Below are positions 50,112-59,895 of a stretch of DNA of 64,000 nucleotides, one piece after another; position 1 is the stretch's first letter; each line of letters opens with the position of its first letter. The stretch spans positions 85,897 through 149,896 of the forward strand of contig NZ_JAGGQL010000004.1 of assembly GCF_018613315.1 (NCBI RefSeq), in the 5' to 3' direction. Position numbers and translations under genes: made by a program. Origin of the DNA: Bacillus sp. ISL-37 (GTDB lineage: Bacteria; Bacillota; Bacilli; Bacillales; Cytobacillaceae). Under the pieces are notes generated by a model. The model saw only the letters and a list, made by a program, of their open reading frames with translations, was not told the origin of the DNA and did not search any database.

Positions 50112-51107
50112 TTATTTAAACATCGATGAACTATGCAGCGGCTGTGTCTTGGCTTTTGGATCCATGTAGGATTTTGCGTTGTTGACAGCTGTTGGAGCTT
50201 CACCGAATCCTGTCGCGATCAGCTTTACTTTGCCTTCGTATGTGCAGATATCGCCTGCAGCATAAACGCCAGGGATATTCGTTTCCATTTTTGAGTTGAC
50301 GACGATTGAGTTCTTTTCGATTTCAAGGCCCCATTCCTTGATTGGTCCAAGAGATGAAACGAAACCGAAGTTGCAGATGACTGCGTCAACGTCGACGGCT
50401 ACAGAATCTTCGCCATTCGCGTCCTTAAGAACGATCTGGCTGATCTTTTCTCCATCACCAACAAGTTCAGTTGGCACATAAGGAGTCTTGATATCAACCT
50501 TTGAGTTTTGCAGGTTTTCAACACTGTGCTCATGCGCGCGGAACTTATCGCGTCGGTGGACGATTGTTACTTGTTCAGCGATTGGCTCAAGCATCAATGC
50601 CCAGTCAACAGCGGAATCGCCTCCGCCTAATACCGCGACCTTTTGGCCGGCGAACTGGTTGAGGTCATCAATGAAATAGTGCAGGTTTTTCCCTTCGTAT
50701 TGGGCAGCGCTTTCAAGTTCAAGCCTGCGCGGCTGGAATGCACCGTTTCCTGCTGTGATAATGACTGATTTTGTATAGTGAACTTCTTTATCAGTAGTCA
50801 GCTTAATTGTTCCATCTTCCAGCTTTTCAAGCTTTTCAACAGATTGCTCAAGAGCAGTAGCAGGCTCGAATTTCGCCATTTGCTCTTTCAGGTTGTTGAT
50901 CAGCTCTTGGGCACGGACTTTTGGAAAGCCGGCAACATCGTATATGTACTTTTCAGGATAAAGCGCTGATAATTGCCCGCCCAACTGTGGCAAACTTTCA
51001 ATAATCTTAACAGATGCTTGTCTCATTCCGCCGTAGAAAGCAGTGAACAGACCAGCAGGCCCCCCACCGATAATCGTGATGTCATAAACTTTTTGATCTT
51101 CTTTCAC
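50112..51107 (-). CDS. yumC: YumC, ferredoxin/flavodoxin-NADP reductase (thioredoxin reductase-like)
   Basis: 331-residue FAD enzyme that passes electrons from NADPH to ferredoxin or flavodoxin. FAD motif [24 protein letters not shown] motif [15 protein letters not shown] near residue 160; second FAD motif [14 protein letters not shown]. The CxxC of thioredoxin reductase is absent, which separates this group from TrxB. 995-bp gene with AGGGGGATATGG upstream. In B. subtilis YumC is essential and also reduces bacilliredoxin-like partners. Confidence 0.93.
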   Translation of the reverse strand: MKEDQKVYDITIIGGGPAGLFTAFYGGMRQASVKIIESLPQLGGQLSALYPEKYIYDVAGFPKVRAQELINNLKEQMAKFEPATALEQSVEKLEKLEDGTIKLTTDKEVHYTKSVIITAGNGAFQPRRLELESAAQYEGKNLHYFIDDLNQFAGQKVAVLGGGDSAVDWALMLEPIAEQVTIVHRRDKFRAHEHSVENLQNSKVDIKTPYVPTELVGDGEKISQIVLKDANGEDSVAVDVDAVICNFGFVSSLGPIKEWGLEIEKNSIVVNSKMETNIPGVYAAGDICTYEGKVKLIATGFGEAPTAVNNAKSYMDPKAKTQPLHSSSMFK

Positions 51108-51482
51108 TCCATATCCCCCTCACTATGTAGTAAAATTGCTCCAATTTTTATAATACCATAAATCGTAAAAATAAACTCCTAATCATAATAGAACATTCCT
51201 TGTGGAACAATATAATTCATAGAAAAATACCTTTCTCATACTGAAAGATAGTGAAAGCAGCCTATTTTCTGAATATTTCCAAGTTAACTTAATCGCTTGA
51301 AAATGCGACGCAAAAAGAATAAGATGAATGGTAGGCAATAATGTTAAGATTTTGTGACATTTTTAGGACATTTTTTTGAACATTCTAGTGAATAATATCA
51401 CAAACTTATCCGGAAAAAGATGGCGGCAGATAGAGATGAGCCATTCGACCAAAAATATTTTAAAAAGGTGGAAGTGATCACT
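51108..51482. other. Intergenic region between divergent yumC and yumB
   Basis: AT-rich, no gene. It must hold both promoters. Near the yumB side lies a Rex-like palindrome (51386-51403). Nothing else clear was seen. Confidence 0.6.
51386..51403. promoter_or_regulatory. Rex-like NADH-responsive operator upstream of yumB
   Basis: TAGTGAATAATATCACAA matches the Rex consensus TTGTGAANNNNTTCACAA at all but two fixed positions. Rex represses NADH oxidation genes when NADH is low, and the next gene is an NADH dehydrogenase. Confidence 0.5.
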
Positions 51483-52700
51483 TTGAGAAAGCCAAAGATC
51501 GTAATCTTAGGAGCAGGATACGGGGGATTAATGACAGCTACCCGTTTACAAAAAGCTGTTGGAGTAAACGAGGCTGACATTGTCCTTATTAACAAAAATG
51601 ATTACCACTATGAAACTACATGGCTGCATGAAGCATCAGCAGGTACTTTGCACCATGACAAAGTCCGTTATGATGTGCGTGATGTAATCGATCGCCATAA
51701 GGTTGAATTCGTCCAGGGTTCTGTCGAAGAAATCAAAATGGATGAGAAGCGTGTAATCCTCGAGAACGGTGACATTGTCTATGATTACCTTGTCATTGCC
51801 CTTGGTGCTGAACCTGAAACTTTTGGTATTAAAGGTTTGAAAGAGTATGCTTTCTCTATCGTCAACGTCAATTCAGCCAGACAAATCCGTGAGCATATCG
51901 AATATCAATTCGCAACTTACAATACTGAAGCTGAAAAGAAAGATGAGCGCCTGACAATCGTTGTTGGCGGTGCGGGCTTCACAGGAATCGAGTTCCTTGG
52001 TGAACTGACAAATCGCGTTCCTGAACTTTGCCGTGAATATGATGTAGATTACCATAAAGTAAAAATCGTTTGTGTCGAAGCGGCACCAATGGTTCTTCCT
52101 GGCTTCGACCCTGAGCTTGTCAACTATGCGGTAGCTACACTTGAGAAAAAAGGTGTGGAATTCCGTATCGGTACGGCAATCAAAGAAGCGACTCCAGAAG
52201 GCATCATCGTTGCTAAAGGCGAAGAAGAAGTCGAAGAAATCAAAGCTGGCACAGTTGTTTGGGCAGCAGGTGTCCGCGGAAACTCTGTTATTGAAAAATC
52301 AGGAATCGAAGCAATGCGCGGCCGTGTAAAAGTCCAGCCAGACCTTCGCCTTCCGGGTTCAGAAGATGTATTCATTGTCGGCGACTGCTCATTGATTATC
52401 AACGAAGAAATCAATCGCCCATATCCTCCGACTGCACAAATCGCCATGCAGCAGGGAGAAGTATGTGCTAGGAATATTGCCGCTCTAGTCCGTGGTAAAT
52501 CCGAGATGGAGACATTCACACCAGATATCAAGGGTACAGTATGTTCACTTGGTGAAGATGACGCAATCGGTGTTGCTTTCGGCAAGAAAATGGTCGGCAC
52601 GAAAGCTTCCTTCATGAAAAAAATGATCGACAACCGTGCGCTTTACATGATTGGCGGTCCTTCATTGGTTCTTAAAAAAGGTAAATTCAACGTTCTATAA
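51483..52700 (+). CDS. yumB: YumB, type II NADH:menaquinone oxidoreductase-like
   Basis: 405 residues, NDH-2 family: FAD motif [40 protein letters not shown] motif [24 protein letters not shown] in [10 protein letters not shown], and [12 protein letters not shown] of the quinone site. The C-terminus has [16 protein letters not shown], an amphipathic membrane-binding region. TTG at 51483 is chosen because the resulting length and start match the Bacillus protein; the ATG at 51420 would add a non-conserved polar extension. Confidence 0.92.
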   Translation: MRKPKIVILGAGYGGLMTATRLQKAVGVNEADIVLINKNDYHYETTWLHEASAGTLHHDKVRYDVRDVIDRHKVEFVQGSVEEIKMDEKRVILENGDIVYDYLVIALGAEPETFGIKGLKEYAFSIVNVNSARQIREHIEYQFATYNTEAEKKDERLTIVVGGAGFTGIEFLGELTNRVPELCREYDVDYHKVKIVCVEAAPMVLPGFDPELVNYAVATLEKKGVEFRIGTAIKEATPEGIIVAKGEEEVEEIKAGTVVWAAGVRGNSVIEKSGIEAMRGRVKVQPDLRLPGSEDVFIVGDCSLIINEEINRPYPPTAQIAMQQGEVCARNIAALVRGKSEMETFTPDIKGTVCSLGEDDAIGVAFGKKMVGTKASFMKKMIDNRALYMIGGPSLVLKKGKFNVL

Positions 52701-52711
52701 TAGATATATTG

Positions 52712-52740
52712 AAACAGGCTCCTACTGGGGTCTGTTTTTT
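52712..52740 (+). terminator. Terminator after yumB
   Basis: AAACAGGCTCC pairs with GGGGTCTGTTT (two G-U pairs), followed by T. Confidence 0.8.
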
Positions 52741-52763
52741 ATTTCGGGAATTTACTTCGAGAA

Positions 52764-52815
52764 TTGTCTAGCTCCAGTGCTTGTCGGGCAGAATAAGGCG
52801 CCTTCGCTTTTCTTT
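52764..52815 (+). repeat. Remnant of a dispersed Bacillaceae intergenic repeat
   Basis: TTGTCTAGCTCCAGTGC at one end and AAGGCGCCTTCGCTTTTC at the other are the termini of a repeat I recognise from intergenic regions of several Bacillus-group genomes. The usual middle part is missing here, so this is probably a deleted copy. Recognition is from memory. Confidence 0.5.
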
Positions 52816-52901
52816 ACAACCAGGCGGACAGATGCAAAAGACGAATCAGAATCTAATAGGGTACAATATTAGTACAAACTAGCTATTGGATGGGGAAATG
52901 A

Positions 52902-53384
52902 ATGGGGAAACGAGAAAATGTCTGGCTTGGTGTCGCTGGTGTTGTTATTTCGGAAAATGGGCGCTGGCTGGTCGTTAAAAAGCGCTATGGAGGTCTGAAA
53001 GGAAGCTGGTCGCTGCCAGCAGGCTTCGTAGATGAAGGGGAAACGGCCGATCAGGCAGTCCTCCGGGAAGTGAAAGAAGAAACAGGTGTGGTCTGTACAA
53101 TCACAGGGCTGCTGGGTTTGCGAACAGGTGTGATCCGGGAGTCCATCAGCGATAATATGCTCTTATTTCTATTGGCACCATTACCAGGACAGAGGGTGAC
53201 GTTTGAGGAAAGTGAGCTACACGATGCAAAATTCATGACATCTGACGAACTAAAAGCAGACCCCGATACCTCGCTGCTGCTGCACTACCTTTTAAGTAAT
53301 CCAATTGGTCAAGTTGTGTCTGGAGCGGAGGGATTGGATCCAGGCAAGCAGTTTCATTATAGTACATATAAATTATTTTTATAA
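52902..53384 (+). CDS. Nudix hydrolase
   Basis: 160 residues. Complete Nudix box G-x5-E-x7-REVKEETGV (GFVDEGETADQAVLREVKEETGV) near residues 48-70, preceded by GGLKGSWSLPAG. It hydrolyses a nucleoside diphosphate linked to an unknown group. A single-domain enzyme; substrate not predictable from sequence. GATGGGGAAATGA precedes the start. Between yumB and yuiA. Confidence 0.9.
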   Translation: MGKRENVWLGVAGVVISENGRWLVVKKRYGGLKGSWSLPAGFVDEGETADQAVLREVKEETGVVCTITGLLGLRTGVIRESISDNMLLFLLAPLPGQRVTFEESELHDAKFMTSDELKADPDTSLLLHYLLSNPIGQVVSGAEGLDPGKQFHYSTYKLFL

Positions 53385-53540
53385 TTTTCTGAAATTTTAA
53401 GTAAGTGACAGATAATTAAAGAAAATATATGATGTATCCGTTTTCAATGTGGTTTTTTGGTCAAATTTGAACCTTTTCAAAAACAATGAATGTCTGATAT
53501 ATTATCAGAAAATTCAATAATATAAAGGAGAGGTTTTCAA

Positions 53541-53666
53541 ATGAAAATGCATACACATGATGCAAAGGAATGTCCATACTGCTCTGGTAAAGGCTATTTC
53601 CAACTGTTGCTTGGCGGTTCAGAAACGTGCACTTGCTGCAGCGGATCAGGCAAATCAAAAAAATAA
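53541..53666 (+). CDS. yuiA: YuiA, 41-residue zinc-finger-like protein
   Basis: Two CxxCxGxG motifs, CPYCSGKG and CTCCSGSG, as in the DnaJ cysteine-rich domain, so the protein probably binds one zinc ion. It starts MKMHTHDAKE after AAAGGAGAGG. Identified as YuiA from length, motif and position before yuiB. Function unknown. A terminator follows. Confidence 0.88.
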   Translation: MKMHTHDAKECPYCSGKGYFQLLLGGSETCTCCSGSGKSKK

Positions 53667-53680
53667 GGCAATGCATCTTT

Positions 53681-53710
53681 GACCTTCGCACAATGCGGGG
53701 TTTTTCTTTT
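53681..53710 (+). terminator. Terminator after yuiA
   Basis: CCTTCGCA (53683-53690) pairs with TGCGGGG (53694-53700), with a T-rich tail TTTTTCTTTTT. Confidence 0.7.
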
Positions 53711-53798
53711 TGCCTAAAGATGAAAGTCACACCATTTCATTGACTCGAAAACAGACAAACAGTAAACTAGAAATGATGTTTAATGGGGGGATATAGAC

Positions 53799-54119
53799 AT
53801 GATGACGGTTGTCACACTGATCATTTCGATGTTATTGTTTTTTGTCCTGTTTTTCGGGATTGGCTTTTTATTGAATATGCTGCTGAGGATGTCATGGATC
53901 ATGGCGGTTGTTTATCCATTAATCGCAATTTTCATTATTGATAAATATCCGTTTATCGACTATTTCAGGAATAGCCGTGAAGCCTTCAGTGATCTTGGAC
54001 GAAGACTTTCACAATTGGCAATGGCAGACATTCTGATTTTAAGCAGCGGTCTGGCAGGCGCTATTTTAGCCGGTATAGTCATCAGGCTTTTGCGAAAAAA
54101 AGGATATCAAATGTTCTAA
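53799..54119 (+). CDS. yuiB: YuiB family membrane protein
   Basis: 106 residues with three transmembrane segments (TVVTLIISMLLFFVLFFGIGFLLNMLL, SWIMAVVYPLIAIFII and ADILILSSGLAGAILAGIVIRLL). Family conserved in Bacillaceae, function unknown. GGGGGGATATAG precedes the two adjacent ATG codons. Ends with a terminator at 54126. Confidence 0.85.
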   Translation: MMTVVTLIISMLLFFVLFFGIGFLLNMLLRMSWIMAVVYPLIAIFIIDKYPFIDYFRNSREAFSDLGRRLSQLAMADILILSSGLAGAILAGIVIRLLRKKGYQMF

Positions 54120-54125
54120 TACAAG

Positions 54126-54153
54126 AAACCTTCAATTTTTGGAGGTTTTTTTT
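54126..54153 (+). terminator. Terminator after yuiB
   Basis: AACCTTC pairs with GGAGGTT around an A/T loop and is followed by eight T. Confidence 0.75.
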
Positions 54154-54303
54154 GTGCATAAAATTGATTGTTTGTTGGATACTATAAGTAATATTTTACT
54201 TTTAATGGAAGTGTAAATAGGTCTTTAGGCACTTTTTTGCTCCTTTTGGAATATTTCTTGTTTCGTTGGGAAATTAATAGTTTTGGGAGGAGTGGAAAAT
54301 TAT

Positions 54304-55014
54304 ATGAATATTTTAAAAATGTGGGCCAGACGCTCAGCGATGGCAGTTTTATTTTTTGCTGCTATAACTTCTACGTTTCATTCTATTTCGGGAGTTGAAG
54401 CTTCTACTGTATCTACATACGTATTTGATAGCGCAGGAACTCAACAAGAGGATAACGCAAGTACTGATCATACAAAGAAATCCATAGGACTTGCTTTTAA
54501 GTTTTTGAAAAAAGTATCTGACTTCACGACTAAAATTTCTTCAAGTGAAAAGGTTGCCGGGAAGCAACCCACTCTTGAGGAGTCACTAAACTGGTCACAA
54601 TACCCGACAAAGAAGATCATAGCAACAGGGTATACAGCCGGTGTGGAATCGACTGGCAAAAACCCTGGGCATCCTGGGTATGGAATCACTTATTCTGGTG
54701 TAAAAGTTAAACGTGACTTATATTCAACTGTCGCGGCTGATTTAAACGTATTCCCGATTGGGACAATCCTGTTCATCCCGGGATATGGATTTGGTGTTGT
54801 TGCCGATAAAGGTGGCGCAATCAAAGGGAATAAAGTGGATTTGTATTATGATACGGTAAATGATGTATACGAGCAATGGGGCAAAAAGACATTGGATGTG
54901 TATGTAATTGAGATGGGCAATGGAAAGCTGACAGAAGCCGATTTAAAAGCCCTTAATGAGAACGAATCAATGCAGGTTTTCCGCCAGCAGTATATAAGCG
55001 GTAAAAAATCATAA
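54304..55014 (+). CDS. yuiC: YuiC, exported 3D-domain protein
   Basis: 236 residues. Signal peptide or anchor ([33 protein letters not shown]), a polar linker, then a C-terminal 3D domain of the MltA/Sps type: [79 protein letters not shown]. Three aspartates (DKG, KVD, YYD) are in the positions that name the domain. Related proteins are lytic transglycosylase-like and act on the wall in stationary phase or sporulation. The ATG is in frame with a TTG 21 bp upstream; the signal peptide supports the ATG. Confidence 0.85.
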   Translation: MNILKMWARRSAMAVLFFAAITSTFHSISGVEASTVSTYVFDSAGTQQEDNASTDHTKKSIGLAFKFLKKVSDFTTKISSSEKVAGKQPTLEESLNWSQYPTKKIIATGYTAGVESTGKNPGHPGYGITYSGVKVKRDLYSTVAADLNVFPIGTILFIPGYGFGVVADKGGAIKGNKVDLYYDTVNDVYEQWGKKTLDVYVIEMGNGKLTEADLKALNENESMQVFRQQYISGKKS

Positions 55015-55021
55015 AAGTTTA

Positions 55022-55052
55022 GGCACTTTCCTTGAATGGAAAGTGCCTTTTT
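55022..55052 (+). terminator. Terminator between yuiC and the BtuF-like gene
   Basis: GGCACTTTCC (55022-55031) pairs perfectly with GGAAAGTGCC (55038-55047), followed by TTTTT. Confidence 0.85.
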
Positions 55053-55055
55053 AGT

Positions 55056-55823
55056 TCAGTCATGGAGGAGACGATGCAATTTTTCCAGTCCATCCAGAAG
55101 CCGTGGTGACGGACGGCAGTATAGTTCTTCCTCCAGGATGAGGATCCGGTCGTTTTTGACAGCATCAAGTTCCTCCCAGCCAGGCCTATTTGTGATCAAT
55201 TCCTTCTTCACCTTTTGCTTCCTGACACCGACCCAGGCGACGCATATATAATCCGGATTTCGTGATTTCACATCATTCCAGTCCGTTTGCACGCTTGCGA
55301 GCTCAACGTCTTTAAAAACATTCTCACCACCCGCAGCCTCGGACACCTCTGTCAGCCAGTTAATGCTGCCAGGGGTAAAAACAGGCTTTGGCCACCATTC
55401 CCAGTAAAGCTTTGGGCTCCAATCGGAATTGGCGCTTTTTTGCTTGAAGTTCTCAAGCCTGCTCCTGAACTGGGAAGATGCTTGCTGGCCGCGATCCGGC
55501 ATGTTCAAGGCGTTGGCCGTTATCATCAAATCATTCTCAATATCCGCCAACGATTGCGGATTCAATACGATATGTGGAATGTTGCGTGCTGCCAAACCCT
55601 CAATATTCTTTTCCATCCCAGGAACGCTTAAAGACGCAAGGACGAGGTCTGGCTTCAATTCCTCGACGAGGTCTAGGTTTATCGATAGATCTGGACCGAG
55701 CTTGGGCAATGATTTTACCGATTCTGGCCAGTCTGAAAAATCATCGACTCCAACAAGGAGATCAGTCAGTCCTAAGTATTCCATGATTTCAGTATTGCTG
55801 GGACATAAAGAAATGACTCTCAT
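55056..55823 (-). CDS. BtuF-like periplasmic-binding-fold protein without signal peptide
   Basis: 255 residues of the cobalamin/iron-siderophore binding protein fold (PF01497 type): MRVISLCPSNTEIMEYLGLTDLLVGVDDFSDWPESV, LDLVEELKPDLVLAS, and the Trp-rich WEWWPKPVFTPGSINWL. There is no signal peptide or lipobox, and no permease or ATPase gene is nearby, so it is probably cytoplasmic and not a transporter component. Similar orphan proteins occur in other Bacillaceae. Start at ATG 55823; GTG at 55832 is an alternative. Confidence 0.8.
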   Translation of the reverse strand: MRVISLCPSNTEIMEYLGLTDLLVGVDDFSDWPESVKSLPKLGPDLSINLDLVEELKPDLVLASLSVPGMEKNIEGLAARNIPHIVLNPQSLADIENDLMITANALNMPDRGQQASSQFRSRLENFKQKSANSDWSPKLYWEWWPKPVFTPGSINWLTEVSEAAGGENVFKDVELASVQTDWNDVKSRNPDYICVAWVGVRKQKVKKELITNRPGWEELDAVKNDRILILEEELYCRPSPRLLDGLEKLHRLLHD

Positions 55824-55838
55824 GTGATTCACCCGCTT

Positions 55839-56312
55839 TTAAAGTAAATAGTGCAGCAGTAAGGTCAAGATTACACCTGTCAATCCTCCAAAGAACACTT
55901 CGATCGGTTTGTGGCCGAGCAGTTCTTTCAATTCTTTTTGTTTTTCCTTTTCAGGCTTATCCTGCCAGCCTTTTGCCTCCTGTGCGAATCGGCCGAAATC
56001 AGCTACAAGCTGGTTCAAAACGATGGCCTGCTCGCCTGCCTGCCTACGGACACCTGATGCATCAAACATCGTGATAATCGCAAAAACAGCGGCGACTGCG
56101 AAAACGGCTGAATCCGCACCGGTTTCGAGAGCCACACCGGTAGCCAATGCTGTGACCGCTGCAGAGTGGGAACTTGGCATTCCGCCTGTGCTTGTCAAAA
56201 GCGACCAATCGATTTTCCTCGTCGCGATATATTGAATAGGGACCTTTACGAACTGCGCGAAAAATATCGCAGCAAGCGAAGCCCATAATGGGAAATTCGT
56301 TAATAATTCCAT
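55839..56312 (-). CDS. yuiD: YuiD, DUF212 acid phosphatase/vanadium-dependent haloperoxidase-related membrane protein
   Basis: 157 residues. Motif TSTGGMPSSHSAAVTALATGVALETG resembles the phosphatase motif of PAP2-type enzymes, and DASGVRRQAGEQAIVLNQL is conserved. Transmembrane segments at both ends (FPLWASLAAIFFAQFVKVPIQY and FFGGLTGVILTLLLHYLL). Possible lipid phosphatase. Same strand as the BtuF-like gene, 15 bp upstream, so the two may be cotranscribed. Confidence 0.88.
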   Translation of the reverse strand: MELLTNFPLWASLAAIFFAQFVKVPIQYIATRKIDWSLLTSTGGMPSSHSAAVTALATGVALETGADSAVFAVAAVFAIITMFDASGVRRQAGEQAIVLNQLVADFGRFAQEAKGWQDKPEKEKQKELKELLGHKPIEVFFGGLTGVILTLLLHYLL

Positions 56313-56436
56313 GGCTGTTCCCCCTATGTATATAAAAGTACCTTTTTAAGTAATACCCAAGTTTAATTATAACATTACATCTGATTTATAAGGTCTGATA
56401 AAATAGTGCTAATACTTCAGGAATGAGGTGAGGGAA

Positions 56437-56814
56437 TTGACGGACTACCCTGTTGAGTATTACGAGTTCTTTATTAAATTCAACGAAGGGGATTATTATA
56501 CCTGCCATGACTTGCTTGAAGATATGTGGATGACCGATAAAGGGAATCTGTTTTTAAAAGGCCTGCTGCAAATGAGTGTTGCCATTTATCACTACAGCTA
56601 TGGGAATGTGAAGGGAGCACGGCTGATGATGCAGGCGGCGCATGACTATTTGCAATCATACCGCCCAGTTCACTGGGGACTTGATTTAGAGAAAATTTAT
56701 CCATTCATCGAAGACTGTCTGATGATATTCCCTGCGGAACTGGATCGGGTTCCATTTGAGGAAGTTGCGATGCTGCCCGAGCTTCCGGTTTTATATTTGT
56801 ACCTTGAAGATTGA
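56437..56814 (+). CDS. DUF309 protein
   Basis: 125 residues, all-alpha. YYEFFIKFNEGDYYTCHDLLEDMWM is the signature of the DUF309 family (a helical bundle with a conserved HDLLE). Function unknown. TTG at 56437 is favoured because GAGGTGA lies 5 nt before it; GTG at 56428 is inside that site. Confidence 0.8.
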   Translation: MTDYPVEYYEFFIKFNEGDYYTCHDLLEDMWMTDKGNLFLKGLLQMSVAIYHYSYGNVKGARLMMQAAHDYLQSYRPVHWGLDLEKIYPFIEDCLMIFPAELDRVPFEEVAMLPELPVLYLYLED

Positions 56815-56929
56815 CAGAGGCGAGTATTTTACAATGTGATGAAGAAAGAAATTGCCTGCAATGTTAGGAAGTCGAAATATTTTAAGAGTTTCGATATAAT
56901 GAAGTTATAAATTTGTAGGGGTGAATGAT

Positions 56930-58438
56930 TTGTTTAAAGTGAATGATCAATTTAATTTTTCAAACAGCCATGATTGCCTGGTGATTGGCTTGTTCAACAA
57001 GCCGTCTGGTCTTGAAGGCTTCTTGGGGGAAGCCGATGAACTTTTTGATGGACAGCTAACGGAACTTGTTAAAAGCGGGGACATTTCAACTAAGAAAAAA
57101 GCAATTTCCAAAATACATACTTTCAGTAAAATTGGCGCAAAAAAGGTTTATTTTGTCGGCCTTGGCCATGAAAAGGAATATAATTTCGAAACATTAAGGG
57201 ATGCATTCGGCCGCTTGTTTAAGACGGCGAAGAATGAGAAGTGGACGGAAGCAGCCGTGCTTTTAGATACTTTTACAAGCGAAAAGGTTGAGCTTAATGA
57301 TGCGGCGCATGCATTAGGTGAAGCGTTACCGATGGCTACATATGAGTTCGAAGGCTACAAGCAAAAATCAAACGAGCCTGAAAAGCGAATCGAAACCCTG
57401 ACTGTATACAGCGCAGACGAAGAGGGAGAAGTGGAAGCAGCAGTTGAAGTTGGCTTTGTTTTCGGTAAGGGAACGAATTCGGCTCGTACGCTCGTGAATA
57501 CTCCAGGAAACCTTTTGACAGCTACAGACATGGCTGAATATGCGATGAAGCTGGCAGAGAAATATGAATTTGAAGCAGAAATTTTAGAAAAAGAAGAGAT
57601 GGAAAAGCTTGGCATGGGTGCGCTTCTTGCGGTCAATCAGGGATCTTCACAGCCGCCAAAAATGATCGTCCTGAAGTATCAGGGCAAGGAAGAGTGGAAG
57701 GATGTAATTGGCCTTGTCGGCAAGGGCATCACGTTTGATACAGGCGGATACTCAATCAAAACAAAGACTGGTATCGTCGGAATGAAGTCCGATATGGGCG
57801 GGGCGGCAGCGGTTCTTGGTGCAATGGAAATCATCGGTGAGCTGAAGCCCGAGCAAAACGTCGTAGCGGTTATTCCTTCAACAGACAATATGATCTCGGG
57901 CACAGCCTTCAAACCGGATGATGTCATCACATCAATGAGCGGCAAAACGATTGAAGTATTGAATACAGATGCAGAAGGACGACTCGTGCTTGCTGATGCA
58001 ATGACTTACGCGAAGCATCATGGTGCGAACTATCTAGTGGATATCGCAACCCTGACAGGCGGTGTCATTACTGCGTTAGGTCTGCATACATCCGGAGCAT
58101 TGACGAACAACGAAGAGTTCTTTGAACAAGTGCTGGAGGCTTCATATGAATCGGGAGAGCCAATCTGGCGCCTGCCATTGTTCGAGCGCGACATTGAACG
58201 TGTACGTGGCAGCAAAATCGCAGACCTGAATAATTCTCCAGGCGCAGAAGGCCATGCGATCATGGGCGGAGCGTTTGTCGGCGAATTTGCAGAAGGCACT
58301 CCATGGGTGCACCTCGACATCGCCGGAACAGCGACAGCAAGCAAAGAATACGACCTTGGCCCATCAGGCGCAACCGGCGTCATGGCCCGCACGTTGGCAT
58401 TGCTGGTCGAAAGATTTGAAACAGGAGATAAAGAATAA
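56930..58438 (+). CDS. pepA: Leucyl (cytosol) aminopeptidase, M17 family
   Basis: 502 residues; removes N-terminal residues from peptides with two metal ions. Metal and active-site residues: [17 protein letters not shown] (Lys and Asp), [11 protein letters not shown] (Asp), [13 protein letters not shown] (Asp, Glu, Arg). N-terminal macro-like domain about 1-150. TTG at 56930 is preferred, as AGGGGTGA lies 5-6 nt upstream; the GTG at 56921 is part of that site. Equivalent to B. subtilis yuiE/pepA. Confidence 0.95.
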   Translation: MFKVNDQFNFSNSHDCLVIGLFNKPSGLEGFLGEADELFDGQLTELVKSGDISTKKKAISKIHTFSKIGAKKVYFVGLGHEKEYNFETLRDAFGRLFKTAKNEKWTEAAVLLDTFTSEKVELNDAAHALGEALPMATYEFEGYKQKSNEPEKRIETLTVYSADEEGEVEAAVEVGFVFGKGTNSARTLVNTPGNLLTATDMAEYAMKLAEKYEFEAEILEKEEMEKLGMGALLAVNQGSSQPPKMIVLKYQGKEEWKDVIGLVGKGITFDTGGYSIKTKTGIVGMKSDMGGAAAVLGAMEIIGELKPEQNVVAVIPSTDNMISGTAFKPDDVITSMSGKTIEVLNTDAEGRLVLADAMTYAKHHGANYLVDIATLTGGVITALGLHTSGALTNNEEFFEQVLEASYESGEPIWRLPLFERDIERVRGSKIADLNNSPGAEGHAIMGGAFVGEFAEGTPWVHLDIAGTATASKEYDLGPSGATGVMARTLALLVERFETGDKE

Positions 58439-58451
58439 ATTGAGCTTAGTT

Positions 58452-58482
58452 ACCCCAAAGTCACAGCGACTTTGGGGTTTTT
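58452..58482 (+). terminator. Terminator after pepA
   Basis: ACCCCAAAGTC (58452-58462) and GACTTTGGGGT (58468-58478), a perfect 11-bp stem, then TTTTT. Confidence 0.9.
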
Positions 58483-58520
58483 ATGTTTTCAGGTAATGCA
58501 TTAAGTTGAAGATGGGCTAT

Positions 58521-59664
58521 GTTCGGACAAATCATACTAGGTACAAGAGCATTTTGTCCGAAGGTGCCTCGTGTTCAGACAATTCCCGGTCGGTTCTTGG
58601 GGAATTTTTCCGAAGATGTGCTTGGTTTGGACAAATCACGATAGGTTCAAGGGAAATTTGTCCGAAGATGCCTCGTGTTCAGACAATTCCCGGTCGGTTC
58701 AAGGGGAATTTGTCTGAAGGTGTGCTTGGTTCGGACAAATCCCGGTCGGTTCAAGGGAAATTTGTCCGAAGGTGTGCTTGGTTCGGACAAATCACAATCG
58801 ATTCTAGGGGAATTTGTCCGAAGATGTGCTTGGTTCGGACAAATCACAATCGATTCTAGGGGAATTTGTCCGAAGCTGCCTCCTGTTCAGACAATTCCCA
58901 GTCGGTTCAAGGGGAATTTGTCCGAAGATGTGCTTGGTTCGGACAAATCACAATCGTTTTAAGGGAAATTTGTCCGAAGCTGCCTCCTGTTCAGATAAAT
59001 CCCAGTCGGTTCAAGGGAAATTTGTCTGAAGGTGTGCTTGGTTCGGACAATTCCCGGTCGGTTCAAGGGGAATTTGTCCGAAGGTGTGCTTGGTTCGGAC
59101 AAATCACAATCGTTTCTAGGGGAATTTGTCCGAAGCTGCCTCCTGTTCAGACAATTCCCAGTTGGTTCAAGGGGAATTTGTCCGAAGGTGTGCTTGGTTC
59201 GGACAAATCACAATCGTTTCTAGGGGAATTTGTCCGAAGATGCCTTGTGTTCAGACAATTCCCGGTCGGTTCAAGGGGAATTTGTCTGAAGGTGTGCTTG
59301 GTTCGGACAATTCCCGGTCGGTTCAAGGGAAATTTGTCCGAAGGTGTGCTTGGTTCGGACAAATCACAATCGTTTTAAGGGGAATTTGTCCGAAGGTGCC
59401 TCGTGTTCAGACAATTCCCGGTCGGTTCTTGGGGAATTTGTCCGAAGATGTGCTTGGTTCGGACAAATCACAATCGTTTTAAGGGAAATATGTCCGAAGG
59501 TGCCTCGTGTTCAGACAATTCCCGGTCGGTTCTTGGGGAATTTGTCCGAAGGTGCCTCGTGTTCAGACAATTCCCAGTCGGTTCAAGGGGAATTTGTCCG
59601 AAGCTGCCTCCTGTTCAGACAATTCCCAGTCGGTTTAAGGGAAATTTGTCCGAAGGTGCGCTTG
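58521..59664. repeat. Tandem array of 22 52-bp units, each an imperfect hairpin
   Basis: From 58521 to 59664 the DNA divides exactly into 22 units of 52 bp with no indels. Each has a left arm near TTCGGACAAAT (or TTCAGACAATTCCC), a 15-20 bp centre, a right arm ATTTGTCCGAA and a linker. Two linker types occur (GTGCTTG and CCTCNT). The array begins 39 bp after the pepA terminator. Long open frames exist in it only because few stop codons occur in the repeat; the 52-bp period would change the reading frame in each unit, so these are not genes. Confidence 0.93.
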
Positions 59665-59773
59665 GTTTCGTTTTCCTGGATTACCATCCCCAACTGCCTC
59701 TAGTTACATTTGGGATTTTTCCACCATCACAACATATATCCCGACTTCATTCCAAAAACTATTAACAAACCCA

Positions 59774-59801
59774 TTGACACAAAAAACAAATCTATGATAA
59801 T
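59774..59801 (+). promoter_or_regulatory. Predicted sigma-A promoter of yuiF
   Basis: Perfect TTGACA (59774-59779), 16-bp spacer and GATAAT (59796-59801), 95 bp before the yuiF ATG and after the repeat array. Confidence 0.6.
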
Positions 59802-59895
59802 TTAATACTTGTCATTTTAATTCTCTACCAATTTACCATACTAAAGTAAAATAAGAGAAACAAAAATATTAAAATCACCGAGAGGAGCACTTATC

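Noticed and set aside
58521-59664. CRISPR array
   Set aside because: Units are directly adjacent with no unique spacers, and no cas genes are nearby.
58506-59765. Long overlapping open frames through the 52-bp repeats on both strands
   Set aside because: The period is not a multiple of three, the frames give only repeat-derived peptides, and there are no ribosome binding sites.
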